Assembly: GCA_021298355.1 (NCBI GenBank)
Contig: JAJTEH010000032.1
Location: 1 to 64,000 of the forward strand
Length of the DNA stretch: 64,000 nucleotides
Reading direction: 5' to 3'
Origin: Flammeovirgaceae bacterium
Lineage (GTDB): Bacteria > Bacteroidota > Bacteroidia > Cytophagales > Cyclobacteriaceae
The notes beneath the pieces were generated by a model. It did not search any database, had not been told where the DNA came from, and worked only from the letters and a program-made list of their open reading frames with translations. Numbering within the stretch: the stretch's first letter is position 1; each line of letters starts with the position of its first letter. A program made the position numbers and the translations under genes. This document shows positions 53,687-61,638 of the stretch, piece after piece.

Positions 53687-54922
53687 ATGAAATACTCGTT
53701 CAGAGTCCTTTTAACAACAGTAGGTGCCTCAGCCGCACTTACAGGGTGTTCACTTTTTGGCGGTGGAGGCGGTAAGCCTACTGCGCAGAACCCCGGACAG
53801 TTGAGTACTGCCACAGGTTTAGCTTACAACAATGAAGACGAAGGTGGTTTTATGGTTAAGCCTTTTGCGGGCCAACCCGATGCGCCTAACATGGTTTTTA
53901 TTGAAGGTGGCCGTGCCGTTATGGGTTCTTTTGAAGAAGATGTTATGGCATCGCGCGATAACATAGAAAGAACCGTTTCTGTGGCTTCCTTTTATATGGA
54001 CGAAACTGAAATAGCCAATATTCACTGGTTAGAATATTTACATAATCTGGCAAAGGACTCTACGCAAGAGGCCTACCAGCGTGCTTTACCAGACACAACT
54101 GTTTGGAGAAGTAAGCTTGCCTTTAACGATCCTTATGTAGACCATTATCTGCGTTATCCGGGGTTCCGTTATTTTCCGGTTGTAGGTGTTACCTGGTCGC
54201 AGGCTTCTGCTTATGCCGAGTGGAGAACCTTAGCCGTTAACAGAGCGCTGGCTCAAGAAGCTGGAGAAGAATACGCAGAAACAGATGGAAGAATTCCTTT
54301 GGAGTCTGGTATTGTAATCCCTAATTACCGACTTCCAACAGAAGCCGAGTGGGAATATGCTGCACAAGCCATGATAGGCACACAATGGGTAGAAGAAATG
54401 CAAACGCACCAACGTGTTTATCCATGGGATGGCCATGCTGTTCGTAATCCGTACGGAAAGCAAATGGGCTTTATGCTGGCTAACTTTAAACGTGGCCGTG
54501 GCGACTATGCCGGTATTGCGGGTCGTTTAAACGATGGTGCTTTAATCACTTCATACATTTATGAATACCCTCCTAACGATTTTGGTTTGTATAACATGGC
54601 CGGAAACGTAAGCGAATGGGTACAGGATGTTTATCGCCCGTTATCTTATCAGGATTTTGACGATCTAAACCCTATCCGTAGAGATGGTTTCTTAGATCGG
54701 GCTGATGGACAGGGCAATGACAATGGTTACAACAATATTTCTAAAAACCCTGAAAATTTTTATTCATTGGTAACAGACAAGGCTAGAGTATACAAAGGCG
54801 GTTCTTGGAAGGATGTAGCCTATTGGATGTCTCCTGGTACAAGAAGATTCCTCGATCAGGATAGCGCAACTGCCACTGTTGGTTTCCGTTGTGCGATGAT
54901 CCGTGCTGGTGCAAATTATTAG
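53687..54922 (+). CDS. gldJ: Gliding motility lipoprotein GldJ
   Basis: GldJ is an outer-membrane lipoprotein required for gliding and for stability of the GldK-type secretion components. This 411-residue copy has a lipoprotein signal ending ALTGCSLFG and a formylglycine-generating-enzyme (SUMF1) fold: MVFIEGGRAVMGSFEEDV, SFYMDETEIANIHWLEYL, WRSKLAFNDPYVDHYLRYPG, YFPVVGVTWSQASAYAEWRT, YRLPTEAEWEYAAQ, NDFGLYNMAGNVSEWVQDVY and VYKGGSWKDVAYWMSPGTRR. The order and wording match GldJ better than GldK. The Flavobacterium protein is longer by about 150 residues, mostly in loops. Catalytic cysteines of true FGEs are absent, so the role is structural. Confidence 0.92.
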   Translation: MKYSFRVLLTTVGASAALTGCSLFGGGGGKPTAQNPGQLSTATGLAYNNEDEGGFMVKPFAGQPDAPNMVFIEGGRAVMGSFEEDVMASRDNIERTVSVASFYMDETEIANIHWLEYLHNLAKDSTQEAYQRALPDTTVWRSKLAFNDPYVDHYLRYPGFRYFPVVGVTWSQASAYAEWRTLAVNRALAQEAGEEYAETDGRIPLESGIVIPNYRLPTEAEWEYAAQAMIGTQWVEEMQTHQRVYPWDGHAVRNPYGKQMGFMLANFKRGRGDYAGIAGRLNDGALITSYIYEYPPNDFGLYNMAGNVSEWVQDVYRPLSYQDFDDLNPIRRDGFLDRADGQGNDNGYNNISKNPENFYSLVTDKARVYKGGSWKDVAYWMSPGTRRFLDQDSATATVGFRCAMIRAGANY

Positions 54923-54943
54923 TACGCTATAAAATAAGATATA

Positions 54944-54972
54944 AAACCTCCGGAGTTTCCGGGGGTTTTTTT
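54944..54972 (+). terminator. Intrinsic terminator of gldJ
   Basis: AAACCTCCGGA pairs with TCCGGGGGTTT across a 3-base loop (one T-G wobble), followed by seven T residues. It starts 22 bp after the gldJ stop and runs into the stop codon of the convergent comF. Confidence 0.9.
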
Positions 54973-55669
54973 ATGCTCTGGCCAATCCTGCTACAAAAAT
55001 TTTTTTGGCCCCACCTTCTTTCAATACTTCATAACATGCTTCTATTGTGGCTCCAGTCGTAATGACGTCATCCAGAAGAAGAATGATTTTTCCTTTTATT
55101 GCATCAGGCTCTCTCAAAGCAAAAACTGTTTGCATGTTCAACCATCGGCTTAATCTATTCTGTTTCGTTTGTGTTTTTGTTTTCCGAATGCGCACTAGGT
55201 TTCCGCAGGTTAACGTTATACCAGATGGTTCGAAACCTTTAGCTAATTCTTCACTTTGATTATATCCGCGTTGCCTTTTGCGCGAAACATGTAAAGGCAC
55301 CGGTATTATCATATCTATGTTCATCTCTATCAATTGCATCTGCCAATGTGTATACATTAGAACTCCTAAACGATTGGCTATCTCCGGTTGATTGTTGTAT
55401 TTACATGCGTGTAGAATTTTTTGCACTTTCGATTTTTTTCTAAAATAAAACAAACTGTTCGCACCGGAAAGGTTGGGCATGCGTAAGCTTAACTGATCGT
55501 ACAAGATATTTTTTTGCCAACTCTCGTAAGCAGTAAACGGAAAATCCAGTAGACAATTTGTACAAAAAATCTCTTCGCCTTTAACCAGAACATCGTTACA
55601 CGTGAGGCAAGCTTGCGGATACACTAACGATAAAAAACTGTTGGCGAACTCTTGAAAAAATTTCTTCAT
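54971..55669 (-). CDS. ComF family protein
   Basis: A 232-residue phosphoribosyltransferase-like protein of the ComF/GntX family, linked to DNA uptake in naturally competent bacteria. The N-terminal zinc-ribbon is CLTCNDVLVKGEEIFCTNCL. The PRTase core follows: HACKYNNQPEIANRLGVLM, MIIPVPLHVSRKRQRGYNQS, and the PRPP-binding loop ILLLDDVITTGATIEACYEV. No other competence gene lies here. ATG 55669 (MKKFFQEFA) is preferred to the upstream ATG 55690. It ends in the gldJ terminator. Confidence 0.92.
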   Translation of the reverse strand: MKKFFQEFANSFLSLVYPQACLTCNDVLVKGEEIFCTNCLLDFPFTAYESWQKNILYDQLSLRMPNLSGANSLFYFRKKSKVQKILHACKYNNQPEIANRLGVLMYTHWQMQLIEMNIDMIIPVPLHVSRKRQRGYNQSEELAKGFEPSGITLTCGNLVRIRKTKTQTKQNRLSRWLNMQTVFALREPDAIKGKIILLLDDVITTGATIEACYEVLKEGGAKKIFVAGLARA

Positions 55670-55725
55670 CTCTAAAGTATATATTTGCAAGAGTTACAAG
55701 GGATTTACCAAAGTATAAAAAACAC

Positions 55726-56073
55726 ATGGGATTAGTAGAAGATTTTAATGCCTATCGCAGCAAAATGAATGAGCGAATTCAGGATACTGACAGTCTGATC
55801 ATAAAAAGAATTTTTAATCTGGATACGAATGCCTATGCTCCAGGAGGAGCGCTTGATGTTAAAGCAAAAGAATTGATTGGCTTAACATGTTCGCTTGTAT
55901 TACGATGTGACGACTGCGTACGATACCATCTTGGACGGTGCAAAGAAGTGGGCCTAACTTCTGCCGAAGTTCAAGAAGCTATGGGTGTTGCAACTTTAAT
56001 TGGTGGTACTATAGTAATTCCGCATTTGCGTAGAGCCTTTGAATTTTGGGACGAACTTCAGAAAAATGTTTAA
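55726..56073 (+). CDS. Carboxymuconolactone decarboxylase family protein (AhpD-like)
   Basis: A 115-residue CMD/AhpD-fold protein. The helical core reads PGGALDVKAKELIGLTCSLV and the redox motif is RCDDCVRYHLGRC, with CxxC followed by the conserved histidine, as in AhpD peroxidase-type proteins. The C-terminal part AEVQEAMGVATLIGGTIVIP is typical. It could reduce peroxides or disulfides. It is followed, with an 8-bp overlap, by an uncharacterised protein and then xth, suggesting an oxidative-damage operon, though this is inference. Confidence 0.9.
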   Translation: MGLVEDFNAYRSKMNERIQDTDSLIIKRIFNLDTNAYAPGGALDVKAKELIGLTCSLVLRCDDCVRYHLGRCKEVGLTSAEVQEAMGVATLIGGTIVIPHLRRAFEFWDELQKNV

Positions 56074-56488
56074 GCGCGATCTGGATTTCGACCGAAAGTG
56101 GGCCGCTTTAATGAAGTACTTACAACAAACTGTTGGTAAAAGGCCTAAAGATTTAAATGCTGTTTTGTTTTTAATAGGCCTGCAAGAGTTGGGACGGGGG
56201 GCGGTTTATTTTTCAAAAGAAGAAAAACAAGACTTAATGCATATTGCTATTTGCAAAGTGCTTAGCCTGTCGGGGTATTACGAATTAGAGGGTTTAGATA
56301 ATGAGGGGTGGCCACACTGGAAATTGATAAAAAAATTGCCTCATGTAGATTTATTATCTCAGGAAAAATTACTGAAAATGCACGTATTAGAATTTTTCGA
56401 AAAAGAATACGGTTGGGTATATGCCGGATATTCTGCCAATATAAGCGAGGGGGGTGAGGAAGATTCTGAGATGTTGCCAAACACATGA
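56066..56488 (+). CDS. Conserved hypothetical protein
   Basis: A 140-residue soluble protein with no signal peptide: MFKRDLDFDRKWAALMKYLQ, then PKDLNAVLFLIGLQELGRGA, EEKQDLMHIAICKVLSLSGY and HWKLIKKLPHVDLLSQEKLL. It is largely helical. I do not recognise a named family, though proteins of this kind occur next to xth in other Bacteroidota. It overlaps the AhpD-like gene by 8 bp upstream and xth by 4 bp downstream, so the three are translationally coupled. The start is placed at ATG 56066. Confidence 0.82.
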   Translation: MFKRDLDFDRKWAALMKYLQQTVGKRPKDLNAVLFLIGLQELGRGAVYFSKEEKQDLMHIAICKVLSLSGYYELEGLDNEGWPHWKLIKKLPHVDLLSQEKLLKMHVLEFFEKEYGWVYAGYSANISEGGEEDSEMLPNT

Positions 56489-57246
56489 AAATCATCAGTT
56501 ATAACATTAATGGCATGAGGGCCGCTTTGCAAAAAGATTTTGCCAACTGGTGCTTGGCCACAAATGCAGATATTGTTTGTTTACAAGAAGTAAAAGCTTT
56601 ACAAAACCAAGTTAATCTATCTGCTTTTTCAGATATGGGGTATTCTGTTTTTTGGCATCCTGCCGAGAGAAAGGGATATAGTGGTGTTGCCATCCTGAGC
56701 AAAGAAAAAGTTAATGCTGCTACCATTGGTTGTGGTGAACCCAAATACGATTCGGAAGGGCGTGTGTTACAAATAGATACCGAAAACTATTCTGTGCTTA
56801 CTGTTTATATGCCGTCTGGCTCATCAAGCGAAGAGCGCCAAAAATTTAAACTAGAGTGGTTAGCGTTTTTTTCGGAATACATAAAAAATCTTCTTTTAAA
56901 AAATCAGAAGCTTATCATCAATGGCGATTTTAATGTTTGTCATCAACCGATCGATATCCATAACCCAATTGCAAATTGGAATACGCCCGGGTTTACACAG
57001 ACCGAGCGCGACTGGTTCACCTCTTTTTTAACTCTTGGATTTACGGATGGTTTCAGGCATTTTAATAAGCAACCGCATCAATACTCGTGGTGGTCTTATA
57101 GGGCAGGGGCGAGAAACAAAAATCTGGGTTGGAGAATAGACTACCAGTTGGTTACCAACACACTGTTGCCATTAGTAAAACGTTGTGTGCATTTATCGGA
57201 AGCGCGCCACTCAGACCATTGTCCGGTTTTGCTAGAGGTAATTTAA
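56485..57246 (+). CDS. xth: Exodeoxyribonuclease III
   Basis: Exonuclease III/AP endonuclease of base-excision repair. The 253-residue protein has the family blocks MKIISYNINGMRAALQKDF, DIVCLQEVKAL with the metal-binding Glu, YSGVAILSKEKV, YMPSGSSSEERQKFKLEW, the active-site INGDFNVCHQPIDIHNP, the SWWSYRAGARNKNLGWRIDY stretch and the catalytic SEARHSDHCPVLLE. All catalytic residues are in place. The ATG overlaps the preceding TGA by 4 bp. Confidence 0.96.
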   Translation: MKIISYNINGMRAALQKDFANWCLATNADIVCLQEVKALQNQVNLSAFSDMGYSVFWHPAERKGYSGVAILSKEKVNAATIGCGEPKYDSEGRVLQIDTENYSVLTVYMPSGSSSEERQKFKLEWLAFFSEYIKNLLLKNQKLIINGDFNVCHQPIDIHNPIANWNTPGFTQTERDWFTSFLTLGFTDGFRHFNKQPHQYSWWSYRAGARNKNLGWRIDYQLVTNTLLPLVKRCVHLSEARHSDHCPVLLEVI

Positions 57247-57314
57247 GATGTATTTTTAGTTGCAGCTAACATACTCCTTTCGTTTGCGTTTCAAACATGT
57301 AGAAAACTGAAAAA

Positions 57315-60300
57315 ATGAGGCAGGATTTTATTGACATACAAGAAAAAGTAAATGCGTTTAAAAAGCGCTATTACTTCAATGTATTTGTAAAAGGATTTTT
57401 AGTTTCTATCTCTTTATTGCTTTCGTACTGGCTTGTTCTTGCGCTCTTAGAATATGCCCTTTGGTTACCCTCGCATGTGCGTTTTGTTTTGTTAGTGTCT
57501 TACATCGGTATTGCTGTGTGGTGTTTGATTAAATATTTGTATAAACCTTTTCGGTTTTGGTTGTTAAACAAGGGGCTTACCGATATAGAAAGTGCTGGTA
57601 TTATAGGCCAATACCTACCAGAGGTGAAAGACAAACTTGTAAACTTTTATCAGTTACAAGAAATAGGCAATAAAACCGCTCTAGCTCAGGCCAGCTTACA
57701 ACAACGCGCTACCGATTTTGCACCAATACAATTTGCGGCAGTTATAAAACTTCAAGAAAACAAAAAGTATGGCCGATACTTAGCCATTCCTCTCTTAGTT
57801 ATCATCCTGCTTTCAATGTGGAATAGCGGCTTCCTTACAACAGGTACTAAACGCATCATTCAATACCAGCAAAAATTTTCTCCTCCGCCTCCATTTCAAT
57901 TTCACATATTGGGCTTCAACTCCAAAGCATATTTTAATGAAGATTACACGGTGCGCGTACAAGTAACAGGCCAACAACTTCCACAAGATTTATACCTAAT
58001 AAAAAACAACCAACGTATAAAAATGCAAGCCGAAGGAAACAATACCTTTAGCTATACAACAGAGAGATTGCAACAAGGATTTGTTTTTCAGGTTGAGGGT
58101 GCCGGTTTTTTTTCTACCCCATATGAGGTAAAACTTTTAAGCAGGCCAGAACTTACAGAATATGAAGCCGCCCTTATTTATCCGCGTTACCTAAAAAGAA
58201 AAACAGATAACATACAACACGCATCAAATCTTGAAATTCCTGAGGGAACAAAAGTACGGTGGTCTATACGCACAATGGCAACAGCCGATGTTTTCTTAAA
58301 ACTTGCATCTGTGCCCGATCCTGCTGCGTTTCAAATTAGCGATAATCAACTATTTACTTTAGAACGAAGCTTTAAAAACCCCGACCAATTCGAAATTTCT
58401 CTGCAAAACAATGAAGGAGAAAACAAAGAAAAGATCAAGTACAACATCAGTATAATTAAAGATCAATCTCCACAAATCAGCGTTACGCCAAAAAAAGATT
58501 CCGTGCTATATCAGCACATTATGTTAGGAGGAACCATATCCGATGATTATGCCAATACTAAACTTGTTTTACATAGCCAGTTAAAGAAGATCAACGGTAA
58601 AGTTGTTTCACGTGAAATAACTCTTCCTATTGCGGCAGAGTTAACCGAACAACGCTTCTTCTATTTTTGGAGACTCGATACATTGGCTCTGCAAGCAGGA
58701 GATCGATTAGAATATTTTTTAGAAGTATGGGATAACGATGGCGTAAATGGCCACAAAAGCACGCGCACCGCAAATTATTTGTTTGCTATGCCATCGCAAA
58801 AAGAGTTGGAAACCAACATCCGACAATCCGAAAAAGTAACCTTACAGAAGTTAAACCAGAGCTACGAAAAAGCGAAGGACCTCGACAAAAAAATCGAAAA
58901 CTTATCTAAACAAATTAAATCCGATCAAAAACTAGATTGGCAAGACAAAAACCGACTCGAAGAAATTATTCGACAGAAAAAAGAACTCGAAAACCTGATA
59001 CAGGATATTAAAAAAGAAAACCAAAATTTAAATGACAAAAAAGAGGCCTTCACCGAACAAGACCAGCGCATAAAAGAAAAAGCAGAGCAAATTCAAAAAC
59101 TAATGGATAGCCTGCTGGATGAAGAAACCAAAAAGCTTTTTGAAGAGCTTGAAAAACTTTTGAAAGAAAACAGCGACCAACGCCAAATGCAAAATCTGCT
59201 GGATAGAATGGAAAAAAATTCATCGGTGCTTGAAAAAGAATTAAACCGAACATTAGAATTGTTTAAACAGTTTCAGCTCGAAAGCAAAGTAGAACAGGCC
59301 ACCGAACAATTAAAAGAATTGATTGAAAAACAAGAAGCCCTAAACAAACAAACCCAACAGCTCGACAAAAATGCTAAAGGAGAAAAAGAGAAAAACGAGG
59401 CCAAAGAATTAAGCCGGGAACAAGAAAATATAAAACAAGATTTTAAGGAATTAGAAAAGAAAATAGATGAAATAAAAAATCTGGATGAAGAAGTAAGCGA
59501 GCTGGATTTAAATGAGCCAACTCAAGAACAGCAAAACCAAATCGAAAATTTACAAGAACAAAGCAAAAAAGAATTAGAAGAAGGCAAACCTACCAAAGCC
59601 AAAGAACCACAACAAAAAGCTTTGCAAGAGATGAATAAAATGCAAAAGCAAATGGAGGAAATGGGGGGAGCTATGGGCATGGAAATGGATTCCGAAAATC
59701 TGGAAAGCCTCAGACAGATTGTTCATGGGTTGGTTAAACTATCTTTTGATCAGGAGAACATCCTCGAAAACTTTAAAGAATTGGGGCCAAGCGATCCGCG
59801 ATTTAATGTATTGGCGCAAGCTCAGATTAAAGTTAAAAATGATTCTAAAGTGCTGGAAGACAGCTTGTTAGCTCTTGGAAAGCGCGATCCTTTTATGGGT
59901 GCTTTTGTAACCAAAGAAATTACTGAGCTAAACGCACACTTAGATAAAGCTATAGAATACAATGGCGACAGAAGAAGACCGCAGGCTTTATCAGAAATGC
60001 AGCTTAGTATGACCTCTATCAACAACCTTGCGCTTATGTTAGACGATCATTTCAATCAAATGATGGAAATGATGGCCAAAGCAAAGCCGGGTGCGGGTAA
60101 AAGCAAAAAGAAAGGAAAACCACAATCGCTTGCGCAAATGCAGCAACAACTCAATCAAAAAATTCAAGAACTTAAAAACAGCGGCAAAGGAGGCAAAGAA
60201 CTTTCGGAAGAGTTGGCAAAATCTGCAGCAGAACAAGAGCGCATAAGAAAAGCCTTAGAAGAGTTCCAGGAAAAAATGAAAGGCCAGGGAAAAGATATAC

Positions 60301-60635
60301 CCGGAACAGGCGATTTGCTCAATAAAATGGAACAATCGGAAATTGATTTAGTAAACAAGCAATTAACCGACCAACTAATAAAGCGCCAGAAAGATATTGA
60401 AACCCGCTTATTAGAGGCTGAAAAAGCCATGCGCGAACAAGATGAGGAACAAGAACGAAAAGGCGAAACAGCCAAAGATTATAAGAAAGAAATACCGAAG
60501 GCATACGAAGAATATTTGCGACTAAAAGAAAAAGAAGTAGAATTGCTAAAAACCGTCCCTCCCAGGCTTTACCCTTACTACAAGCAAGAGGTTAACGACT
60601 ATTTTAAACGAATACGAGACCAGAGCCATGAATAA
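57315..60635 (+). CDS. DUF4175 family membrane protein with long coiled coil
   Basis: A 1106-residue protein. Two membrane helices near the N-terminus (FLVSISLLLSYWLVLALLEY and RFVLLVSYIGIAVWCLIKYL) and a third near residue 155 (YLAIPLLVIILLSMW) are followed by Ig-like beta-rich periplasmic-type domains (RPELTEYEAALIYPRYLKRK) to residue 495. After that comes a very long Lys/Glu/Gln-rich coiled-coil region (residues 500-770, for example KKIENLSKQIKSDQKLDWQD) and a Met/Gln-rich helical part with GKSKKKGKPQSLAQMQQQL. DUF4175 proteins have no established role. It overlaps the ATPase gene by 8 bp in a conserved order leading to ybeY and mnmG. Confidence 0.88.
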   Translation: MRQDFIDIQEKVNAFKKRYYFNVFVKGFLVSISLLLSYWLVLALLEYALWLPSHVRFVLLVSYIGIAVWCLIKYLYKPFRFWLLNKGLTDIESAGIIGQYLPEVKDKLVNFYQLQEIGNKTALAQASLQQRATDFAPIQFAAVIKLQENKKYGRYLAIPLLVIILLSMWNSGFLTTGTKRIIQYQQKFSPPPPFQFHILGFNSKAYFNEDYTVRVQVTGQQLPQDLYLIKNNQRIKMQAEGNNTFSYTTERLQQGFVFQVEGAGFFSTPYEVKLLSRPELTEYEAALIYPRYLKRKTDNIQHASNLEIPEGTKVRWSIRTMATADVFLKLASVPDPAAFQISDNQLFTLERSFKNPDQFEISLQNNEGENKEKIKYNISIIKDQSPQISVTPKKDSVLYQHIMLGGTISDDYANTKLVLHSQLKKINGKVVSREITLPIAAELTEQRFFYFWRLDTLALQAGDRLEYFLEVWDNDGVNGHKSTRTANYLFAMPSQKELETNIRQSEKVTLQKLNQSYEKAKDLDKKIENLSKQIKSDQKLDWQDKNRLEEIIRQKKELENLIQDIKKENQNLNDKKEAFTEQDQRIKEKAEQIQKLMDSLLDEETKKLFEELEKLLKENSDQRQMQNLLDRMEKNSSVLEKELNRTLELFKQFQLESKVEQATEQLKELIEKQEALNKQTQQLDKNAKGEKEKNEAKELSREQENIKQDFKELEKKIDEIKNLDEEVSELDLNEPTQEQQNQIENLQEQSKKELEEGKPTKAKEPQQKALQEMNKMQKQMEEMGGAMGMEMDSENLESLRQIVHGLVKLSFDQENILENFKELGPSDPRFNVLAQAQIKVKNDSKVLEDSLLALGKRDPFMGAFVTKEITELNAHLDKAIEYNGDRRRPQALSEMQLSMTSINNLALMLDDHFNQMMEMMAKAKPGAGKSKKKGKPQSLAQMQQQLNQKIQELKNSGKGGKELSEELAKSAAEQERIRKALEEFQEKMKGQGKDIPGTGDLLNKMEQSEIDLVNKQLTDQLIKRQKDIETRLLEAEKAMREQDEEQERKGETAKDYKKEIPKAYEEYLRLKEKEVELLKTVPPRLYPYYKQEVNDYFKRIRDQSHE

Positions 60636-61032
60636 CATCAGTGTTCAGATACCTTCTATTGCCGATAACATTCGAATGATCGAGAGTTTCATTGATAATG
60701 CTAAAGAGCGATTTCATCTGAACGAAGACATTTATGGTAACATCATGATTGCTGTTACCGAAGCCGTGAACAATGCCATTAAACACGGAAATCAATCTGA
60801 TTCCTCTAAAAACGTTCATCTAAGTCTTTCTTTAGACGAAAATCTGCTTCGTTTTATAATTAAAGACGAAGGACCAGGTTTTGACCACCACAGCCTGCCA
60901 GACCCAACTGCACCAGAAAACATTGATAAACCAGGAGGGAGAGGCATTTTTTTAATGAGACATTTATCCGATGATGTAAATTTTAAAGACAACGGCCGAA
61001 CTGTTGAGTTAAGTTTTTACATGAACGCCTGA
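60628..61032 (+). CDS. ATP-binding protein, RsbW-like (HATPase_c_2)
   Basis: A 134-residue GHKL-fold ATPase resembling anti-sigma factor serine kinases. The N box is VTEAVNNAIKHGNQSD, the G1 box is IIKDEGPGFDHHS, and the G2 box is GGRGIFLMRHLSDD. All ATP-binding motifs are present, but there is no sigma-factor or anti-anti-sigma gene beside it. Its position between DUF4175 and ybeY is recurrent in Bacteroidota, so a link to those genes rather than to a stress sigma factor is possible. Its stop overlaps the ybeY start by one base. Confidence 0.9.
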   Translation: MNNISVQIPSIADNIRMIESFIDNAKERFHLNEDIYGNIMIAVTEAVNNAIKHGNQSDSSKNVHLSLSLDENLLRFIIKDEGPGFDHHSLPDPTAPENIDKPGGRGIFLMRHLSDDVNFKDNGRTVELSFYMNA

Positions 61033-61466
61033 TGCCCTCCATTAAATTCTCCAGCGAAAACATTCCTTTTCGGGTTAAAAACAGCCTTGAAGTAAAGGAA
61101 TGGATAAAGGAAGTTCTAAAGAAAGAAAAACATCAATTAGATAGTCTTCAGTATATCTTTTGTACAGACGAAGCGCTCCTGGAAAGAAACATCTACTATC
61201 TAAAGCACTATACTTATACCGATATCATTACTTTCGATTTATCCGAAAAAGAAAAAACAATACGAGGAGAAATTTATATAAGCATAGACAGGGTAAAAGA
61301 AAATGCCCAAACCTTTAAACAAACCCTCGAAGAAGAATTACACCGGGTTATTATACATGGTGTTTTGCATTTGTGCGGACATGGCGATAAAACTAAAGCA
61401 GATAAAAATCACATGCGCCACCTTGAAGATTACTACCTGAAAAAAAGAAAGTGGATAAGGCTTTAA
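61032..61466 (+). CDS. ybeY: rRNA maturation RNase YbeY
   Basis: YbeY is a metal-dependent endoribonuclease for 16S rRNA 3' processing and ribosome quality control. The 144-residue protein shows the family stretch YTDIITFDLSEKEKTIRGEI with the conserved arginine-glutamate region, and the metal site HGVLHLCGHGDKTKADKNHM. Most YbeY proteins have three histidines (HxxxHxxxxxH); here the third position is Asp (HGVLHLCGHGD), as is common in Bacteroidota. It sits between the ATPase gene and mnmG. Confidence 0.95.
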   Translation: MPSIKFSSENIPFRVKNSLEVKEWIKEVLKKEKHQLDSLQYIFCTDEALLERNIYYLKHYTYTDIITFDLSEKEKTIRGEIYISIDRVKENAQTFKQTLEEELHRVIIHGVLHLCGHGDKTKADKNHMRHLEDYYLKKRKWIRL

Positions 61467-61528
61467 AGGAAAATCATAAAACTGAATCAATCCGCTAACT
61501 CGCTTTATCTTTGTAATTAAATAAGATA

Positions 61529-61544
61529 GGTTCCACGTGAAACA
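61529..61544. promoter_or_regulatory. parS-like site 1
   Basis: GGTTCCACGTGAAACA matches the chromosomal parS consensus TGTTNCACGTGAAACA at all but the first base. It would bind the partition protein ParB. It lies 95 bp before mnmG. Confidence 0.7.
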
Positions 61545-61552
61545 TTCCACTA

Positions 61553-61561
61553 TGTGGATAA
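61553..61561 (-). promoter_or_regulatory. DnaA box
   Basis: TGTGGATAA is the exact complement of the DnaA box TTATCCACA. Two further TGTGGA cores follow at 61565 and 61573 with weaker matches. The three lie between the two parS-like sites. Confidence 0.6.
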
Positions 61562-61609
61562 ACTTGTGGATTTGTGGAATTCTTTTCTTTCCAATAAAGA
61601 AAGTTGGGG

Positions 61610-61625
61610 TGTTCCACGTGAAACA
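61610..61625. promoter_or_regulatory. parS-like site 2
   Basis: TGTTCCACGTGAAACA is a full match to the parS consensus TGTTNCACGTGAAACA. It ends 13 bp before the mnmG start codon, so a bound ParB would cover the translation start region of the DNA and could affect transcription of mnmG. Confidence 0.75.
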
Positions 61626-61638
61626 TTAACAAAAAACG

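Noticed and set aside
55680-55687. TATATTTG as a promoter element between comF and the AhpD-like gene
   Set aside because: The -7 element fits, but no TTTG box lies at the right distance, so I did not list it.
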